Source of the DNA: Pirellulales bacterium
GTDB lineage: Bacteria; Planctomycetota; Planctomycetia; Pirellulales; JAEUIK01
Direction: 5' to 3'
Length of the DNA stretch: 60,432 nt
NCBI GenBank assembly: GCA_019694435.1
Contig: JAIBBZ010000034.1
Coordinates: 1 to 60,432 of the forward strand
Below, piece after piece: positions 50,158 through 59,566 of this stretch; positions within the stretch are counted from its first letter, which is position 1, and every line of letters starts with the position of its first letter. The translations under genes were made by a program, and so were the position numbers. The notes beneath the pieces were generated by a model. That model was not told the DNA's origin, did no database searches, and saw only the letters and a list, made by a program, of their open reading frames with translations.

Positions 50158-50171
50158 TGGGCTCTTCTCCT

Positions 50172-50244
50172 GGGCCTGTCGGGCCCATGTGAAACAGTAA
50201 ACTGGCAACGCGAGGGCGAAATCCCCAGATGCCTGTCGCCCTCG
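50172..50244 (-). promoter_or_regulatory. Structured 5' leader of trxA
   Basis: Two hairpins in the predicted leader: a 9-bp stem CGAGGGCGA/TCGCCCTCG (50211-50244) and a 5-bp GGGCC/GGCCC stem (50172-50186) that abuts the Shine-Dalgarno AGGAG. They may affect translation or RNA stability. Confidence 0.45.
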
Positions 50245-50268
50245 AAAGGTCCCGCGGATTTGTGCGGA

Positions 50269-50296
50269 ATTATAGGTTCGGCGCGGGGGGTGTCAA
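50269..50296 (-). promoter_or_regulatory. Consensus promoter of trxA
   Basis: TTGACA (50291-50296), 16-base spacer, TATAAT (50269-50274), both perfect sigma-70 hexamers. Predicted start near 50261, leaving a leader of about 105 bases. Confidence 0.85.
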
Positions 50297-50499
50297 CGCG
50301 AGCTTCGCGGCAGGTTGCTATCGGGTAACGACTTGCGTCGTCGGCATTTTGCAACGGCGCAAACTGGACCCGCCACACTCGCACCAATTTGCATTCGCCT
50401 GGACCAGGCGCTAAGGTACGCCGATCGCTTGTCTGCAGGGGGGGGCCGAACGCCGGCGCACCCCCGATGCTGGTCCCGAAACGAGGAAGGTAGCTGCGC
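50297..50499. other. Remainder of the trxA/quinone oxidoreductase intergenic region
   Basis: About 200 bases that must hold the plus-strand promoter of the oxidoreductase; none is clear. GAGGAAGG about nine bases before the 50500 ATG is its ribosome-binding site. Confidence 0.4.
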
Positions 50500-51504
50500 A
50501 TGTCGCGAAGCTTTCGCGCGCTGGTCGTCACCCAGGACGAGAACAAGCAGGCCAACGCCGCCGTGTCGACGCTGACCGAAAACGATCTGCCGGCAGGCGA
50601 TTGCGTCGTTCGGGTCGCCTGGTCGTCGCTCAACTACAAGGACGCCCTCGGGGCAACCGGCCACCCGGGAGTGGTACGTAGATTTCCCCATGTGCCGGGC
50701 ATCGATGCCGCCGGGACGATCGAGTCGAGCACCAGCGACAAATTCCGCCCTGGGGACCGGATCGTCATCACCGGCTTTGAGCTGGGCGCTCCGGCCTGGG
50801 GTGGGTACAGCGAGCTGATTCGCGTGCCGGCGGGGTGGATCGTGCCCTTGCCGCCGGACCTCACGCTGCGAGAAAGCATGATCTTCGGCACCGCCGGCTT
50901 TACCGCGGCACAATCGGTCGAGGCGCTGCTGATGCGCGGCGTGCAGCCGGGCTCGGGCGAGGTGCTGGTGACCGGGGCCACCGGCGGCGTCGGCTCGCTG
51001 GCCGTGGCGATGCTCGCGCGGCTGGGCTTTCAAGTCGTGGCCGCAACGGGCAAGCCACAGTCCGAGGGGTATCTACGCGAGCTGGGCGCCGCTCGGATCG
51101 TCGGGCGCGACGAAGTGCTCGATACGAGCAACCGTCCATTGCTGTCGGCGCGCTGGGCCGGCGCGGTCGACACCGTCGGCGGCAACCTGTTGGCCAGCGT
51201 GCTGCGCGGCGTGAAGACGCACGGAGTGGTCACCTGCTGCGGACTGGTGGGTGGTACCGATTTGAATACCTCGGTCTATCCCTTCATCCTGCGAGGGATC
51301 GACCTGGTGGGCATCGACTCGGCCACCTGGCCCATCGAACGCCGCCCCGAGCTGTGGGCACGGATGGCCGGGCCGTGGCGCCCGGCGAATCTCGAGCGCC
51401 TGGTCGCCGGCGAAGTCACGCTCGAGGGCCTGGCCCCGGAAATCGCCAAGATCCTCGGCGGCGGCCAGCAAGGCCGCGTGCTGGTGCGCCTCTCGGGCGA
51501 ATAG
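50500..51504 (+). CDS. YhdH/YhfP-type (AcuI-like) NADPH:quinone oxidoreductase
   Basis: 334 residues. Medium-chain dehydrogenase fold without the zinc ligands: the catalytic-domain motif SSLNYKDALGATG, then HVPGIDAAGTI, and the Rossmann loop VTGATGGVGSLAVAMLARLG, which are the marks of the YhdH/AcuI subfamily. Relatives reduce acryloyl-CoA or quinones with NADPH. Cytoplasmic. It converges with the small zincin gene, with only one base between the stops. Confidence 0.92.
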   Translation: MSRSFRALVVTQDENKQANAAVSTLTENDLPAGDCVVRVAWSSLNYKDALGATGHPGVVRRFPHVPGIDAAGTIESSTSDKFRPGDRIVITGFELGAPAWGGYSELIRVPAGWIVPLPPDLTLRESMIFGTAGFTAAQSVEALLMRGVQPGSGEVLVTGATGGVGSLAVAMLARLGFQVVAATGKPQSEGYLRELGAARIVGRDEVLDTSNRPLLSARWAGAVDTVGGNLLASVLRGVKTHGVVTCCGLVGGTDLNTSVYPFILRGIDLVGIDSATWPIERRPELWARMAGPWRPANLERLVAGEVTLEGLAPEIAKILGGGQQGRVLVRLSGE

Positions 51505-51505
51505 C

Positions 51506-51898
51506 TCAGTCGTACCCGAGTTCGCGAAGCTGCTCTTCGTCGAGCCCGAAGTGGTGGCCGACTTCGTGCAGAATCGTAATTCGAATCTGTTCGCGCAGGG
51601 CATCGTCGTTCGGCTCGTCGTCTTCTTCGGCCAGGCAAATGATGCCGTAGCGGTAAATGGAAATCGTTTCGGGCGCCCAACCGATCCGATCGCTACTTTG
51701 TTCGCCAAGCGGAATTCCCGTGTAGAGCCCGCACAGCTCGCTGGCGTCACGAATCCTCAGCTCGCGCAGGAGCTTGCGCGGAGGATAGTCGTCGACGACC
51801 AGCGGCACCGTCTCGAGCAGGTCCATGACGTCGCTCGGCAGGTCATCCAAGACCTGTTCGAGTAGCTCGTCGAAGCGGCGGCGAAGACGCGTGTCCAT
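51506..51898 (-). CDS. Small metallopeptidase-like zincin (PF06262-type)
   Basis: 130 residues. The zinc motif HEVGHHFGLDE (His111, Glu112, His115) lies near the C-terminus, and an N-terminal RFDELLEQVLDDLPSDV is also typical of this short family. No signal peptide. Proteolytic activity of the family is not well established. The HEAT-repeat lipoprotein is encoded 9 bases upstream on the same strand. Confidence 0.88.
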   Translation of the reverse strand: MDTRLRRRFDELLEQVLDDLPSDVMDLLETVPLVVDDYPPRKLLRELRIRDASELCGLYTGIPLGEQSSDRIGWAPETISIYRYGIICLAEEDDEPNDDALREQIRITILHEVGHHFGLDEEQLRELGYD

Positions 51899-51907
51899 AA
51901 CGGCAAT

Positions 51908-52438
51908 TCAGTGCGTCGAACCAGCGTCCTGTTCATAGTCGCGCAACGCCTGGACCAGCGCGGGAATCGCCTTCTTGGCCGCAGGCCCGATTTGACCGAT
52001 CGCGCCGGCCGCCGCACGGCGCACACCTTTGTCGCCGTCTTGCAGGGCCGCGATCAACGCATCGAGCGCCGGTTCCGCCTCGGGGCCCATCCGTGCGAGT
52101 GCCCTGACCGCTTCGGCGCGGACCAGGGGGTCGGGGTCGCGCAGCGCCTCGAGCAGCGCCGGAATCGCGGCCTCGCCAATGCGCCCCAACGCATCGGATG
52201 CGGCTTCATTCACGCCGCGTTCGGGCGGCGGCGCGCCCAAGCCCACCAACAACGGCCGCTGCGGGGGCGGCGGCAGCTCCGATCGCGCTGCCTCGATCTG
52301 CTCCTGGGTCGGTCCGGCGTCTTCGACCTCGCCCACGGTCGCCGCCGTCGCCGCCGTATTGGGCGTGGCTTCGCGGCTACCGCAGCCGCCCAACAGGGCG
52401 ACGCCGAGCACGACGATGGTCACCTTGATCCACTGCAT
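51908..52438 (-). CDS. HEAT-repeat lipoprotein
   Basis: 176 residues from the ATG at 52438 (MQWIKVTIVVLGV). Lipoprotein signal with lipobox LLGGC (Cys19), then a disordered Thr/Ala/Pro linker and about three HEAT repeats (GRIGEAAIPALLEALRDPDPLV, ARMGPEAEPALDALIAAL, GQIGPAAKKAIPALVQAL). A membrane-anchored protein-interaction module; partner unknown. Followed by the zincin gene after 9 bases, probably as an operon. Confidence 0.85.
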   Translation of the reverse strand: MQWIKVTIVVLGVALLGGCGSREATPNTAATAATVGEVEDAGPTQEQIEAARSELPPPPQRPLLVGLGAPPPERGVNEAASDALGRIGEAAIPALLEALRDPDPLVRAEAVRALARMGPEAEPALDALIAALQDGDKGVRRAAAGAIGQIGPAAKKAIPALVQALRDYEQDAGSTH

Positions 52439-52854
52439 GGAAGACCTGGCAGGATGGTCCGACGGGGTTCGTCCGAGTCCGGTTGCACGCAACGTCGCGC
52501 ATCATGCCGCATCGTGCGCCGGTGTGTCTACGCGACGTAACCCCGGGCCGGGGAGGAGAGCCCCCGCAAACGCCGGAGGCCCGTGTGAGGCGGTGCCTCC
52601 CGAATCGGGACCGAGCGTCGCCCGTTTGACGACATGGAACCGTCCCTGACCCCGAGGTGGCCGCGCCCAGCTCGCCACAAAACATCTCCGCAAGTCATTC
52701 ACAAAAAACAACTTGGGACAAATCCATGTCCGTGCCGATCGGGCGGGCGCCAGCACTGGCATCATGCTTGCATTTTACCCCATCCGTACAGCTCGCCTGA
52801 TGCGAACGCTCTGCCAGGCGAAGCCGACGAACGCCGAACAAGGGGGAAAGAGCC
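52439..52854. other. Intergenic region between the HEAT lipoprotein and the small membrane ORF
   Basis: About 415 bases. No long gene seen. Its centre (about 52680-52725) is unusually A-rich for this genome and could hold the promoter of the small ORF downstream, but I cannot place hexamers with confidence. Confidence 0.3.
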
Positions 52855-52950
52855 ATGACCGACGTGATGACGCTGATGACGCTGGGAACCTCGATCCTGG
52901 TCACGCTGGCCGTGCTGGTCGCGGTCTGTCCAGAGCCGCGGACGATATAG
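52855..52950 (+). CDS. 31-residue single-span membrane peptide (small ORF)
   Basis: ATG at 52855, TAG at 52948-52950, with a strong ribosome-binding site (GGGGGAAAG) seven bases upstream. The peptide starts MTDVMTLMTLGTSILVTLAV, continues as one hydrophobic span and ends CPEPRTI. No family recognised; it superficially resembles tiny membrane subunits such as KdpF, but no kdp gene is near. It converges on the second PQQ propeller gene. Confidence 0.5.
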   Translation: MTDVMTLMTLGTSILVTLAVLVAVCPEPRTI

Positions 52951-52967
52951 CGGCGCACGAGGCGCGC

Positions 52968-54341
52968 TCACGGCTGCGGCGTCAGCTCGCGGCCTTCTTC
53001 GATCGCGTACAGCGATGTCTCGCCGCGCACCAGCAGGCGATTCCCGGCCAAGGCGGGCGTAGCCAGAAACACTTCCTCGTCGAGCACGTTCTCGTGCAGG
53101 ACCTTGAATTCGGGCCCGGCGGCGACGACGAACGTGGTGCCAAACTCATTCAGGCAGTAAACCTTGCCCCCGGCTCCGACCGGCGAGGCCGTAAACGCGC
53201 GGCCGTTGGGCAACCGCTCACGATACCTTTCTTCGCCAGTGTTGGCATCGAAACAGGCCAACACGCCGCGATCAAGGCACGAGTAAGCATGACCTTGGTA
53301 GACCAAGGGCGTTGTGTTGTACGGCGCGCCTTGCTTCTGGCACCAGGCGATCGCTTCGCTCGAAGTTTCGTCGGCGCCGAGCGTGAGGTCGCCGCTGCCG
53401 CCGGGGCGCACGGCGCACAGCGGTTTGTTCTTGTCCATGACGTAGCCTGAGCCGACGTAGAGCAAGTCGCCCACGGCAAACGGGGTGCACACGGTGATGC
53501 TCGACATACCGCCGATTTGCCACAGTTCGGCGCCCTGCAAATCGTAGGACCGGACGGCCTTGCTGCCGGCGGTCACGATTTCGGTGCGCTGGTTGTTCTT
53601 CCAGACGAACGGCGTGGCCCAGTTGCTCTTCTCGTCGCGGGTCGTCTTCCAGATTTCCTTCCCCGTCGCGGCGTCGAGACATTGCAGGAACGATTCCTGC
53701 TCGTTGTCGTTGCAGACGTAGACGCGGTCTTCGTAGACGATCGGCGAGGCGCCGGTTCCCCAGCCCAAGCGCGTCTTGAGCGGTTCGAGCTTCTGCTCCC
53801 ACAGCAGTTCGCCGTCGAGCGAGTAGCAAAACAGACCGACCTGGCCAAAGTAGATATACAACCGCTTGCCGTCGGTGGCCGCCGTTTCCGAAGCGTAGCT
53901 GTTCTTCTTGTGACGCGGCGCCGGCGGCGCGCCGGCATGCGCCGTCTTGTCCCACAGCAGCTTGCCTGTTTCCAGATCGACGCAAAACACCTTCCAGGTA
54001 TGCTCCGTCTCGGCCGCTTCCTTTTGCTCGCCCCCGAAGTACAGCCCGCGCTGCGCGGGCACGTCTTCTCCGGCATTCACGACGCTGGTCAAGAAGACCT
54101 GGCCGTTCCAGACCACTGGCGACGACCAACCCCGGCCCGGTAGCGCCGTGCGCCAGGCGACATTCTTGGTCGAGGTCCATTCGTCGGGCACCGCCGTATC
54201 GGTCGCGGCCACGCCAGCCGCACCGGGGCCGCGAAATTGAGGCCAATTGTCGGCCGCTGCAACCCCGGTGCACACGCTCATGAACACCGCGGCCGCCAGC
54301 CCGATGCTCGACATCCAGCACGAAAAAAAGCTGCAGCGCAT
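52968..54341 (-). CDS. PQQ-type beta-propeller repeat protein, secreted
   Basis: 457 residues from the ATG at 54341; a GTG at 54368 in frame is the alternative. A signal peptide (IGLAAAVFMSVCTGVAA) is followed by the DNWPQFRGPGAAG opening typical of planctomycete PQQ-like propellers. Blades repeat a CVDLETGKLLWDK / CLDAATGKEIWKT / CFDANTGEERYRE pattern. Probably a scaffold or enzyme of the periplasm; it need not bind PQQ. A TTGACC-N17-TACGAT promoter lies 81 bases upstream. Confidence 0.88.
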   Translation of the reverse strand: MRCSFFSCWMSSIGLAAAVFMSVCTGVAAADNWPQFRGPGAAGVAATDTAVPDEWTSTKNVAWRTALPGRGWSSPVVWNGQVFLTSVVNAGEDVPAQRGLYFGGEQKEAAETEHTWKVFCVDLETGKLLWDKTAHAGAPPAPRHKKNSYASETAATDGKRLYIYFGQVGLFCYSLDGELLWEQKLEPLKTRLGWGTGASPIVYEDRVYVCNDNEQESFLQCLDAATGKEIWKTTRDEKSNWATPFVWKNNQRTEIVTAGSKAVRSYDLQGAELWQIGGMSSITVCTPFAVGDLLYVGSGYVMDKNKPLCAVRPGGSGDLTLGADETSSEAIAWCQKQGAPYNTTPLVYQGHAYSCLDRGVLACFDANTGEERYRERLPNGRAFTASPVGAGGKVYCLNEFGTTFVVAAGPEFKVLHENVLDEEVFLATPALAGNRLLVRGETSLYAIEEGRELTPQP

Positions 54342-54421
54342 CGACAAAGCCTCGCAAGAAACGATCACGGCAAGCGGCGTGGACGAATGGCCGCCGACAA
54401 CAGGGGCAATCTCCTAGGCGG

Positions 54422-54450
54422 ATCGTAGGATTTCGCCCAGTGCCGGTCAA
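54422..54450 (-). promoter_or_regulatory. Predicted promoter of the second PQQ-propeller gene
   Basis: TTGACC (54445-54450), 17-base spacer, TACGAT (54422-54427) on the minus strand. The -35 hexamer overlaps the end of the upstream exporter gene, so the two genes need not be co-transcribed. Confidence 0.6.
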
Positions 54451-56813
54451 GAAACGCCCGAAGCGCTCACGGCAGGGCGTTGGGGCGGTTCTGCGGCGAC
54501 CGCCTCCGGGGTGGGCGGCGCAACGTGCTGCGGCCGCCGCGCGAAGCACGTCAACAGCGCCGGCAGAATGATCAGGTCGCCGATCACGGCGCTGGAAATG
54601 GCCAGGCAACCAAGCGTACCGAACAATCGGCTAGTCGGCATGTCGCTCAGGCACACGCTCAAGAACCCGGTCAACAGCACAATGGTCGTCATGGCGATGG
54701 CTGTCCCTACGGCCATGAAGGCCCGTTCGATCGCTGCCCGCACGTCGCCGTCGACGGCCAATTCGCGCTGAAAGCGGTTGACGAAATGGATCGTGTCGTC
54801 GACCGCGATACCCAGGCAGATCGTGAAGGTAATCACGCTCGTCAATTGCAACGGCTGCCGGGCCGCGACCAGCATCGTCGCCGTGGCGAACATCGGAAAC
54901 ACGTTTGGCAGGATGCTGACCAACCCCAAGCGCCACGAGCGGAACAATGCCGTCATCAGCCCGAAGATCACCAAGGCCGCCAGGCCCGGGCTGTTCGTCA
55001 GGTCGGCAATCATCTGGTTGATGTTGCGGCTGGCCACAACGACGGTTCCCGTGAGTTGCAACTCGACTCCTGGATGGGCGCGCTGCAGTTTGGCCAGCTT
55101 GTCTTCGAGCCGGCGGAAAGTCGCCTCGTGCCGGCTGCTGCCGAGGTCTTGCAGATGCACGGTCATCAGGGCTTCGTGCAGGTCTTCGCGCAGGTACTGC
55201 TGCCGGATGTCCTGCGGCACGCTCTTCAGCAGCGGTACCCGCGCCGCCAGATCGCCTTCGGGTCCGGGCAAGGCCTCGAGCACGTTGCGGATCGACAACG
55301 GATAATGCACGCCTGGGTCCTGGCGCAAGAGCCGATCGACGTCGTCGAAGGCCCGCAGCACTTCTGGACTGGCAAGCGAGAGCTTGTCGTTCCAGCGGAC
55401 AAGCACGAATGCCCGCAGTGTCCCGCCCAACGTGCGATCGCAGTGGACCAGCGCCTGGTACGATTCGCTCCACTTGGGAATGCTCTCGGTCAGCTTGTTG
55501 CTGGGCACGAGCCAGGTCGAAATCAATCCGAGCAGCGCCGTCAGGGCGATGCCCAGCGCGGCGACCGGTTTGGCATGCGCGGTGACCCAGCGAATCACGA
55601 TCAGGCCACCGTGGGTGATCAGGTCGCTCTTTTCATAATCGGGCCCGCGCGACAGCGCTCCGGCAGGAGCGATACTGGCCAGCAATGGCACCAGCGAAAG
55701 CACTGCGCCAAACGCCATCACCGAACCCGCCGCGCACACGAGCCCGAAGTTGCGGATCACCTCGGCGCCGGCAATCGCCAACGAACCAAATCCCACGGCC
55801 GTCGTGAACGAGGTCAGGGCGCACGCCGGCAGCAGGTGCTCGATCGCCAGCCGCGCGGCATCGCGGTTCGAGCTGCCGCCGCGCACCGAATGCAGAATGT
55901 CGACCATCAAGTGCATCGAATCGGTGAACCCGACGATCATCACCATCGTCGGCAGCACGGTGTTGATCACGTTCACCTGGATGCCGAGCAGGCCCAACAG
56001 CCCCATCGTCCAGAACGACGCCAGGATGGGCGGCGCAGCGACGATCATCACCGGCCAGAGCTTGCGGAACAGCGCCGTCGCCATGGCGAACGAAATCGTC
56101 ACGCCGATGGCCACGAACAACTTGCTGTCGCGACGAATGGAAGCAAAGATCTCATAGCGAATCGACGGCACCCCAGTCAGCCGGACCTGCGCCAGCTCGG
56201 CCGGAATCTGCGCCCGTTCGATCGCGCCGCGCACCGCGGCAATGCCCTGCTGCACTTCGCGGACGGTCAGCGATTGCCCCTTGAGACTGACCAGCAATAG
56301 CGTGGTCTGGCCGTCGTCGGCCAGTACCTGTCCGGCCAGCATCGGGTGGGCCAGCGCCTCGCCCCGGGCACGCTCGTAATCGGCCTGCGGCGCGTCGGGC
56401 CGGGGCAGCAGCGAGGTGGGCAGCAGTTCGCCGGGCCGTACCAGGACCACGTCGTCCATGCTGCGGACCGCGTCGACGACCGGCTGCGCTTTGAATTCGG
56501 CGATCAGCCGCCGCAGTGCGGCAATTCCCTCGGGCGTGAACAGCCGTGGCGACTCGACCACGACGACGCACTCCCGGTCGTCCGACCCGAAATCGTCGAA
56601 CACGTCCTGCAGCAGGGCAAAATCGGCCTTTTCGGTGCGGAAGATATTGAGCGGCGAATCGTCAAACGACAGCCGCGACACGCCGACCACAGCGCAAGCG
56701 GTGACGCCCACGACCAGCAGGGCGAGCAACCAGCGAAACCGCAGATAGATGTCGGCCAGACCGCGAAGCTGCACGCCGGGACCTGGGGCTGAGGTCGGCC
56801 CTCGGCGCGGCAT
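54447..56813 (-). CDS. MMPL/RND-family exporter
   Basis: 788 residues. Two repeats of one membrane helix, a large extracytoplasmic domain and about five more helices (helix 1 near 25-47; second set from about 575), as in MMPL/RND transporters. Both copies of the family's helix-4 motif are visible: VGFTDSMHLMVDILHSV and CLGIAVDDTIHFVNRFQ. Without a periplasmic adaptor or outer-membrane gene nearby it is more like an MMPL-type lipid or hopanoid exporter than a drug-efflux RND pump (inference). Confidence 0.9.
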   Translation of the reverse strand: MPRRGPTSAPGPGVQLRGLADIYLRFRWLLALLVVGVTACAVVGVSRLSFDDSPLNIFRTEKADFALLQDVFDDFGSDDRECVVVVESPRLFTPEGIAALRRLIAEFKAQPVVDAVRSMDDVVLVRPGELLPTSLLPRPDAPQADYERARGEALAHPMLAGQVLADDGQTTLLLVSLKGQSLTVREVQQGIAAVRGAIERAQIPAELAQVRLTGVPSIRYEIFASIRRDSKLFVAIGVTISFAMATALFRKLWPVMIVAAPPILASFWTMGLLGLLGIQVNVINTVLPTMVMIVGFTDSMHLMVDILHSVRGGSSNRDAARLAIEHLLPACALTSFTTAVGFGSLAIAGAEVIRNFGLVCAAGSVMAFGAVLSLVPLLASIAPAGALSRGPDYEKSDLITHGGLIVIRWVTAHAKPVAALGIALTALLGLISTWLVPSNKLTESIPKWSESYQALVHCDRTLGGTLRAFVLVRWNDKLSLASPEVLRAFDDVDRLLRQDPGVHYPLSIRNVLEALPGPEGDLAARVPLLKSVPQDIRQQYLREDLHEALMTVHLQDLGSSRHEATFRRLEDKLAKLQRAHPGVELQLTGTVVVASRNINQMIADLTNSPGLAALVIFGLMTALFRSWRLGLVSILPNVFPMFATATMLVAARQPLQLTSVITFTICLGIAVDDTIHFVNRFQRELAVDGDVRAAIERAFMAVGTAIAMTTIVLLTGFLSVCLSDMPTSRLFGTLGCLAISSAVIGDLIILPALLTCFARRPQHVAPPTPEAVAAEPPQRPAVSASGVS

Positions 56814-56914
56814 TCACGCGGCACGCGAGGCGCACGAAGACACCAGAGTCTAACGCTTGCCGCCCGGCGGCCGAAGGTGTGTGCGACAGCTTGCCGCGAC
56901 CGGGCCGGCGGCTG

Positions 56915-59566
56915 CTAACCCGCGCCAAACAGTCGATCGACCTCGGCCGACCCCGGCGTCCGCCGCACGCCCAAGCCGAGCAGTTCGGCCATCAGGTCGC
57001 TCGTGGGACCCTGCGCCGGCTCGTCGTCCAGTCCCAAGATATGCCCCAGCTCGTGGTTGAGCACGGTCAGCAGGTCGTAGCGATCTGCGGCTGCTGCGTC
57101 GGACAGTGCCGCTCTGGCCCCGTCGAGCCAGGAGAATTCCTCGTCCTCGCCGGGCGTCGAATCGAGGAACCATCCGTGTCCGGCGCCGTCGTCGTCGAGC
57201 ACGATTGCCCCATCCTCGACGAGGCCCAATTGGCCGCCGCCTAGGTTGCGCACCGACACGGCCACGGCCGACAGGCGAGCGGCCGCGGTCGGATCGAGGC
57301 CCGCCGCCAGCCAGGTACCAACCGCGCTGCCGATCAGAGCCTGCGCCTGCGCGGTCGAAAGCGTCGGTGTCCCCGGCATCGAAGCCAGCGGTGTCTCGGC
57401 GGCAAGCAGCGGATCAGCCCCGGGGCCGTCCCAATCGCCCATGATCGGCAGCCAGGCGGGAGACGCGACGATGCCGTACAGAAACGTGGCCGTGACGACC
57501 GGCGGCTGAACGTCGCTCGTCGGCAGATCATCCACGAGATAGAAGAGGCTCGTGGCCGGATCGTAAATGCCGATCGAGTCCTTGCCGTCGCGATCGAAAT
57601 CGCCGCTCAGGCCGCGACCGTTCACGGGCGCCATGCTGACGCGGCGAAAGGTAGTCGCCGTGCCCGACTGTGGGTTCGCATCGTTGGTCAGCTCGAACCG
57701 CGAGGTGGTCCCGGTGCCGATGCGGGGATCGAACACACCGACCGTTTCGATCCCGTCGCCGTCCCAGTCGCCAACCACGGCCTGGTTGTCCTCGAGCCGC
57801 AGCGCACCGAGCAAGAACGTGACGTCGGCCACGCCGCTGGTGTTGGTGTTGCGGAGGAAGAAGCGGCCCAACGCGGGCGCGAACGCACCGATGGTCTGCA
57901 CACCGTCGCCGTCCCAGTCGCCCACGATCGGAAACCAACCCGGCAAGCCGAAGTTCACCACCTTGTCGGCCACCGCCGTAGGCCCGGTGTTCGAATTGCG
58001 GAGGTAGAACAGCGCCCGGGCCGGATCGTACAGGCCGACGGTGCTGATGCCGTCGCCGTCGAAGTCGCCTTCGATGGGAATCCACTTGTCCGGCGACTGG
58101 TCGGCGAAACCCGGTCCGAAGCGGAACGAGATGTCGGCCACGCCCGTGGTGTTCGAATTGCGCAGGAAGAACAAGGCCGTGCTGGGCTCGTACATGCCCA
58201 CAGTCTCGACGTTGTTGCGATAGTTGCGGGCGATGATGTCCTGCCGCTGGGCGGTGACGAAGGTGTCGTCCCAAACGATGGTGAATTCACCCGTGCCGTT
58301 CATGGCCACGGCCGGATTGTCCTGGTTGGCCGGCTCGCGCTGCGAGCCCGGCGGCAAGGTCAGCGACGGCAGGAAGGTCGGGTCGAGCAGGGCGGTCGTC
58401 CGGCCCGGCTGATCGGGCAGATCGAAGTCGAACAGGCGGTAGCGAGTATCGACGGTGCCGTTCGCGCCCGAGCTGATTTCGATGACGACAATGAACTGGC
58501 CCTGGTTGGCCATGCTCACTTCGTGTTCGTCGGTATTGCGCGAGGTCGAATCGTCGACAACGCGCCGCAGGTTGGGATCGAGCGGGTCGCCGTCCTGATC
58601 GAACCGCTTGTAGAAGATGTCGTTGTTGCCGGCTGTCGTGATCTGGCTCCAGGTAATCACCGCGCGGCCCGTGGCGTCCATGGCGACCGAACTGCGGTCC
58701 TGATTCAGATCGCGGATATCTTGATCGTCGGTGACGATAATCCCGCCGTGGCCGGTGATACTCGTGCCATCGCTGAAGCGGCGCAAGTCGCGGTAAATGT
58801 CGCGCTGGATGCCGGCGTCGTTGCGTGTCCAGGTGGCGGTGAACCGGTAGTTGGCAACCGTCGTCGATTTCGTCGCCGCCACGCGGGGCGCGTATTCGTC
58901 GTCCGTCGTGTCGGCCAAGTCGATCGGGTTTGTGTCGAGCGGCGTCGCGTTGGCACTGAAGCGACGGAATTGCACGTCGGTGCTTTCGCCGGTGTCCGTC
59001 GACCAAACCACGACGAACGCGCCGTTGGAGAACATCGCCACGTCGGGGTCGGCTTGCTCGAGCTCGTCTTCACCGTGCACGCGCACGCCCTCCGGGTCGA
59101 TCGCGACGCCGTCGGCGTTGAAGCGGCGATACATGACGTCGAAGTCGCCGTTGACGTTCTCTTCCTCCCAGACGACGACAAACGAACCGTCGGCCGCCAT
59201 CGACACGCGCGGGTCCTGCTCTTCGCGAATCGAGTCGGCGATGGCGAAATCGGTGCTCGTCTTGGGCACGCCGTTGGCGTCGTACACGCGTCCGAAGATA
59301 TCGGTGTCCGTGAAGCTGTTCGGACTGTCAAACTCATGCTCCCAGACGACGACGAAGTCGCCGTTGATCGCGGCGTTCGTGCTCGTGGCCTTGGCGACCA
59401 CCGGATCCTTCTGGTCTTTCAGAAGATCGGTCGTCGCCGGCTCGATCAAGCCGCCCGTGGGCACGGCGTTGAGCGTCAACTTCTGCTCGAGCGCCTCGAA
59501 GCCGCAAGCGGCGGTGGGGCGCAAGGTACGAAGACGAGACGGGGACGATCGGCGAGATCGACTCAT
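56915..59566 (-). CDS. Large secreted protein with VCBS/FG-GAP-like repeats and a matrixin-like zinc site
   Basis: 883 residues. The N-terminus is basic and then reads CGFEALEQKLTLNAVP, which resembles the planctomycete LEPR-XLL export/anchoring motif and takes the place of a classical signal peptide. The body has WGD-type repeats such as VVVWEEENVNGDFDV and, later, repeated GDWDGDGVQTIGAF / GDFDGDGISTVGLY units with calcium-binding DxDxDG patterns. The C-terminus carries a zincin motif, HELGHILGLDDE (His838, Glu839, His842). Probably an extracellular or cell-envelope metalloprotease or adhesin-like protein. A hairpin lies in its 5' leader. Confidence 0.82.
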   Translation of the reverse strand: MSRSRRSSPSRLRTLRPTAACGFEALEQKLTLNAVPTGGLIEPATTDLLKDQKDPVVAKATSTNAAINGDFVVVWEHEFDSPNSFTDTDIFGRVYDANGVPKTSTDFAIADSIREEQDPRVSMAADGSFVVVWEEENVNGDFDVMYRRFNADGVAIDPEGVRVHGEDELEQADPDVAMFSNGAFVVVWSTDTGESTDVQFRRFSANATPLDTNPIDLADTTDDEYAPRVAATKSTTVANYRFTATWTRNDAGIQRDIYRDLRRFSDGTSITGHGGIIVTDDQDIRDLNQDRSSVAMDATGRAVITWSQITTAGNNDIFYKRFDQDGDPLDPNLRRVVDDSTSRNTDEHEVSMANQGQFIVVIEISSGANGTVDTRYRLFDFDLPDQPGRTTALLDPTFLPSLTLPPGSQREPANQDNPAVAMNGTGEFTIVWDDTFVTAQRQDIIARNYRNNVETVGMYEPSTALFFLRNSNTTGVADISFRFGPGFADQSPDKWIPIEGDFDGDGISTVGLYDPARALFYLRNSNTGPTAVADKVVNFGLPGWFPIVGDWDGDGVQTIGAFAPALGRFFLRNTNTSGVADVTFLLGALRLEDNQAVVGDWDGDGIETVGVFDPRIGTGTTSRFELTNDANPQSGTATTFRRVSMAPVNGRGLSGDFDRDGKDSIGIYDPATSLFYLVDDLPTSDVQPPVVTATFLYGIVASPAWLPIMGDWDGPGADPLLAAETPLASMPGTPTLSTAQAQALIGSAVGTWLAAGLDPTAAARLSAVAVSVRNLGGGQLGLVEDGAIVLDDDGAGHGWFLDSTPGEDEEFSWLDGARAALSDAAAADRYDLLTVLNHELGHILGLDDEPAQGPTSDLMAELLGLGVRRTPGSAEVDRLFGAG

